Source: Gammaproteobacteria bacterium
GTDB taxonomy: Bacteria > Pseudomonadota > Gammaproteobacteria > Enterobacterales > Kangiellaceae
Direction of reading: 5' to 3'
Assembly: GCA_013372875.1 (NCBI GenBank)
Contig: JABXIW010000477.1
Span: 1 to 16,959 of the forward strand
DNA: 16,959 nucleotides
Below are positions 14,698 through 16,959 of the stretch, piece after piece (the stretch's first letter is position 1; each line of letters begins with the position of its first letter). The position numbers were made by a program, and so were the translations under genes. The notes under the pieces are model-generated. The model searched no databases. It was not told the origin of the DNA and was given only the letters and a program-made list of their open reading frames with translations.

Positions 14698-16128
14698 CTA
14701 AAGTTGGTAGAAACTGCCATCCCTTACCAGATCGCGTGGTAAGTTATTTTTAATGCGGTTAGATATTTTTTTTCCTAAGCCAATGGGGTTGTTTTGATAG
14801 GTTAAGAGCAACTCGCCATTTAATTCAGCAAGAGAATTTTCAGGATAAATGTCCCGTCCTAAATAATACTCGTTGGCTTCTTGAGCTGATAATTCAAACT
14901 GACTTTTTGTAAATTGAGTGCCAAAAGCGATCGCTGCTTGATGCTCTAAACGAAAGCCTTTTTTATGGGACTCGGCAAGTTTGGCGCCAATCCGATCCAT
15001 TTTGATTTTGCCGATCAAGTTCTCGATACCATCTGGGAAATACCAGACTTCATTTTTTCGTTGCCATAGATTTTTTCTGATTATGTTGATATCCCAACCG
15101 AAGTTTTGCGCATAATTTTTAAAGTCGATGGCGGTTTTTTTATCAATTGGTGTAAATGGGAACCTGGTATTTTTTATTGGAGTTTGTTCTGTCTGTGGCT
15201 TGTTTGCTTTTTGAAAGCAGGCAACAAAAAAACCTTCGCTGTCGAAAATTTGCGGAAAAATATGCAAGTAACCTTCTTCAGTGGTGGCTTTTTCAGCACC
15301 GTCAAATAAGTCTTGCAGGTTAAATATGGAAACCTCATCAACATAAGTATCTAGCAAATGCTGGCAAACGTTTTGATTTTCTTCGCGCGACAAGGTGCAG
15401 GTGGAATAAACCAGTGTTCCACCAGGCTTTAACGCTTTAAACGCAGAGATAATCAGCTCTTTTTGCAGCTCTGCCATGGCTAGAACTGAGTCCAGCGACC
15501 AGCTTTCTAGGGCATCAGGATCTTTACGCACTGTACCTTCGCCGCCACAAGGCGCATCCAATAAGATTGCATCAAATTGCTCAGGCGTTTTATCGCCAAA
15601 CACGCGGCCATCGGCATGGGTTAGGCAGACATTGGCAACGCCGCAGCGCTGCACATTTGAAAACAAGCCTTTCAAACGCGAAGAGGAAAGCTCGTTGGCC
15701 ATAACTAGCCCTTGGTTGTCCATCATGGCGGCTATTTGAGTGGTTTTTGAGCCTGGTGCTGCTGCGACGTCTAAAACCATTTTCGGTGTTGGGCAAGCTG
15801 CAAATAAAGCCGTTACTGGGAGCATGGAGCTGGCTTCTTGGATATAAAATTGCCCTTGCTGATGGTCAATAAAATTTCCAAGCCCCGCTGGTAATGGTTT
15901 ATGTTCTTCATCAACCCAGAAAGCATCTTTTGCCCAAGGAACAGGGATTAGTTGATAGCCTGAATTTTTCCAATTTTGACAAACTTGTTGCGCATCGAAG
16001 TGCAAACTGTTGATCCTAAAACTACGCCTAAGTGGCTGTTGGCAAAATGCTAAAAATGACTCCAATTGATTTGCATCCAAGCCTTGCTTAGCGATGTGTT
16101 CGATAAAATCTTTTGAAATTGTGGCCAT
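14698..16128 (-). CDS. rsmF: 16S rRNA m5C1407 methyltransferase RsmF
   Basis: RsmF (YebU) is a SAM-dependent RsmB/NOL1-family enzyme that makes m5C1407 in 16S rRNA. Numbered from the chosen ATG, motif I is VLDVAAAPGSKTTQ (118-131). Motif IV is DAPCGGEG with C194 and motif VI is YSTCTLS with C244, the two catalytic cysteines of this family. A C-terminal PUA-like extension follows (EVWYFPDGI..., KGFRLEHQAAIAFG). I chose the ATG at 16128 (476 residues; E. coli has 479) because MATISKDFIEHI matches the usual N-terminus. An in-frame TTG at 16149 would add seven residues. Neither has a clear ribosome site. It lies just downstream of the putA terminator, so it probably has its own promoter. Confidence 0.93.
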   Translation of the reverse strand: MATISKDFIEHIAKQGLDANQLESFLAFCQQPLRRSFRINSLHFDAQQVCQNWKNSGYQLIPVPWAKDAFWVDEEHKPLPAGLGNFIDHQQGQFYIQEASSMLPVTALFAACPTPKMVLDVAAAPGSKTTQIAAMMDNQGLVMANELSSSRLKGLFSNVQRCGVANVCLTHADGRVFGDKTPEQFDAILLDAPCGGEGTVRKDPDALESWSLDSVLAMAELQKELIISAFKALKPGGTLVYSTCTLSREENQNVCQHLLDTYVDEVSIFNLQDLFDGAEKATTEEGYLHIFPQIFDSEGFFVACFQKANKPQTEQTPIKNTRFPFTPIDKKTAIDFKNYAQNFGWDINIIRKNLWQRKNEVWYFPDGIENLIGKIKMDRIGAKLAESHKKGFRLEHQAAIAFGTQFTKSQFELSAQEANEYYLGRDIYPENSLAELNGELLLTYQNNPIGLGKKISNRIKNNLPRDLVRDGSFYQL

Positions 16129-16171
16129 GTGAGATTTAGGATTGTGCAAAGTTTGTTGCTAATGATTCTAT

Positions 16172-16201
16172 AAAAAAGGCGCTAGTGTTGCCACTAACGC
16201 C
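16172..16201 (-). terminator. Rho-independent terminator after putA
   Basis: On the minus strand GGCGTTAGTG (complement of 16201-16192), a GCAA tetraloop and CACTAGCGCC form a ten-pair stem with one G-U pair. Six T residues follow at once (complement of 16177-16172). It lies 21 bases after the putA stop and before the rsmF start, so it ends the putA transcript. The GNRA-type loop and T-run make this a clear intrinsic terminator. Confidence 0.9.
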
Positions 16202-16221
16202 ATCTTTTCCATTATATCGCT

Positions 16222-16959
16222 TTACTCATCATCACCCAGCGATAACAAGGTAGCATTACCACCAATGGCCGCGGTGTTGTTGGTACGGGTATGTTCAGTT
16301 GCAAAGCGGTGCAAGTAGTGAGGGCCACCTGCTTTAGGACCTGTGCCCGATAGGCCTTGGCCACCAAATGGTTGCACACCAACAGTTGCGCCAATCATAT
16401 TGCGATTGATGTAAACGTTACCTACGCGCACACGCTTATCGATATAAGTGGCCGTTTTTTCATTGCGCGAATGGATGCCAAGCGTTAGGCCGTAACCATA
16501 GTCATTGATTTCGGCAATAACCTTATCCAATTCTTTGGCTTTATAAGTTACCAAATGCAACACTGGGCCAAACCACTCCTGCGACAAGTCATTGATAGAG
16601 TCAATTTTAAAGGCGGTTGGCGCAATAAAATGCCCGTCAGCTAGGTTCTCAGGCATTGGCGTTTCAGCAATTAATTTACCTGCCGCTTTAAGCTCTTTTA
16701 CATGACCCAACAGCTCTTCTTTCGCCGCTTCATCAATGACTGGGCCTAAATCCGTTTTTAACAAAGTTGGGTTGCCAACTTTAAGCTCTTGCATAGCGCC
16801 TGATAGCACTTCGATAATGCGCGGCGCTATATCTTCTTGCACATACAACAAACGTAACGCTGAACAACGTTGACCGGCACTGGTAAAAGCTGAATGAACT
16901 ACGTCAGCAATGACTTGCTCTGGCAGGGCAGAACTATCGACAATCATGGCGTTTTGACC
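16222..16959 (-). CDS. putA: Bifunctional proline utilization protein PutA, C-terminal part (partial)
   Basis: The frame enters from the right edge with G-Q-N-A-M and runs to TAA at 16224-16222, giving the last 246 residues. It is the C-terminal part of the glutamate-semialdehyde dehydrogenase (ALDH) domain. The catalytic Cys lies in FTSAGQRCSALR. EWFGPVLHL, GYGLTLGIHSRN, GNVYINRNMIGA, VQPFGGQGLSGTGPKAGGP and the C-terminal GGNATLLSLG are PutA-typical. The domain oxidises L-glutamate-gamma-semialdehyde to glutamate with NAD+. PutA is named rather than a stand-alone dehydrogenase because the end (GGPHYLHRFATEHTRTNNTAAIGGN) is PutA-like. The ATG at 16947 is an internal Met, not the start. The proline dehydrogenase part lies outside the window. 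Confidence 0.93.
   Translation of the reverse strand, partial: GQNAMIVDSSALPEQVIADVVHSAFTSAGQRCSALRLLYVQEDIAPRIIEVLSGAMQELKVGNPTLLKTDLGPVIDEAAKEELLGHVKELKAAGKLIAETPMPENLADGHFIAPTAFKIDSINDLSQEWFGPVLHLVTYKAKELDKVIAEINDYGYGLTLGIHSRNEKTATYIDKRVRVGNVYINRNMIGATVGVQPFGGQGLSGTGPKAGGPHYLHRFATEHTRTNNTAAIGGNATLLSLGDDE

Noticed and set aside
16129..16149. TTG start for rsmF at 16149
   Set aside because: The ATG seven codons later gives the normal RsmF N-terminus and length, and no ribosome site favours the TTG.
16945..16947. ATG as the true start of the 16222-16959 gene
   Set aside because: The frame continues upstream to the window edge with G-Q-N-A-M, the conserved ALDH segment; the Met is internal.
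1..16959. Mobile elements, CRISPR array, tRNA or rRNA genes, toxin-antitoxin or phage defence genes
   Set aside because: No transposase or integrase motifs, no spaced direct repeats, no cloverleaf-like sequence and no known defence domains were seen.

Overview
The window reads as chromosomal DNA from a moderately AT-rich gammaproteobacterium. The core of the layout is the rpsU/tsaD - plsY/folB - uppP - cca order known from E. coli and relatives. Protein similarity to marine Oceanospirillales-type bacteria (for example Kangiella-like) is my guess only; the genus cannot be fixed from the sequence. There are no rRNA or tRNA genes, insertion sequences, CRISPR arrays or phage genes. Nearly all the DNA is densely packed coding sequence with many overlapping start and stop codons.

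Left part (1-5977). The first codons of rpsU point leftwards and tsaD (tRNA t6A synthesis) points rightwards from a shared intergenic region. Between tsaD and plsY lies a leftward gene train that E. coli does not have here: plsY, a secreted protein of unknown function with a TTG start, a class-IV aminotransferase, a sulfotransferase-like P-loop protein, a Bcr/CflA-type MFS exporter, a 59-residue zinc-ribbon protein at 1803-1982 and a small membrane protein. The aminotransferase/sulfotransferase pair overlaps by one base. It corresponds, in swapped order, to the two halves of the fused plant 'branched-chain-amino-acid aminotransferase-like' proteins. The aminotransferase has Thr where the family normally has the Glu that contacts the PLP ring nitrogen. 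This pair is the most interesting part of the window.

Middle part (5978-10481). A rightward operon combines pterin/folate synthesis (folB, folK, a PTR1/FolM-like reductase), a MidA/NDUFAF7-type methyltransferase, a 90-residue membrane protein, uppP (undecaprenyl-diphosphate phosphatase, for cell-wall lipid carrier recycling) and a YcxB-like membrane protein. Most junctions touch or overlap, so translational coupling is likely.

Right part (10452-16959). cca (CCA-adding enzyme) and a DUF4124 periplasmic protein run leftwards. gspA and gspB, the peptidoglycan-interacting helper pair of type II secretion, run rightwards. rsmF (16S rRNA m5C methyltransferase) runs leftwards, and the C-terminal end of putA (proline catabolism) enters from the right and stops at a clear intrinsic terminator. 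All three convergent gene pairs (tsaD/1316, YcxB-like/cca, gspB/rsmF) overlap or abut, leaving no room for a terminator between them.
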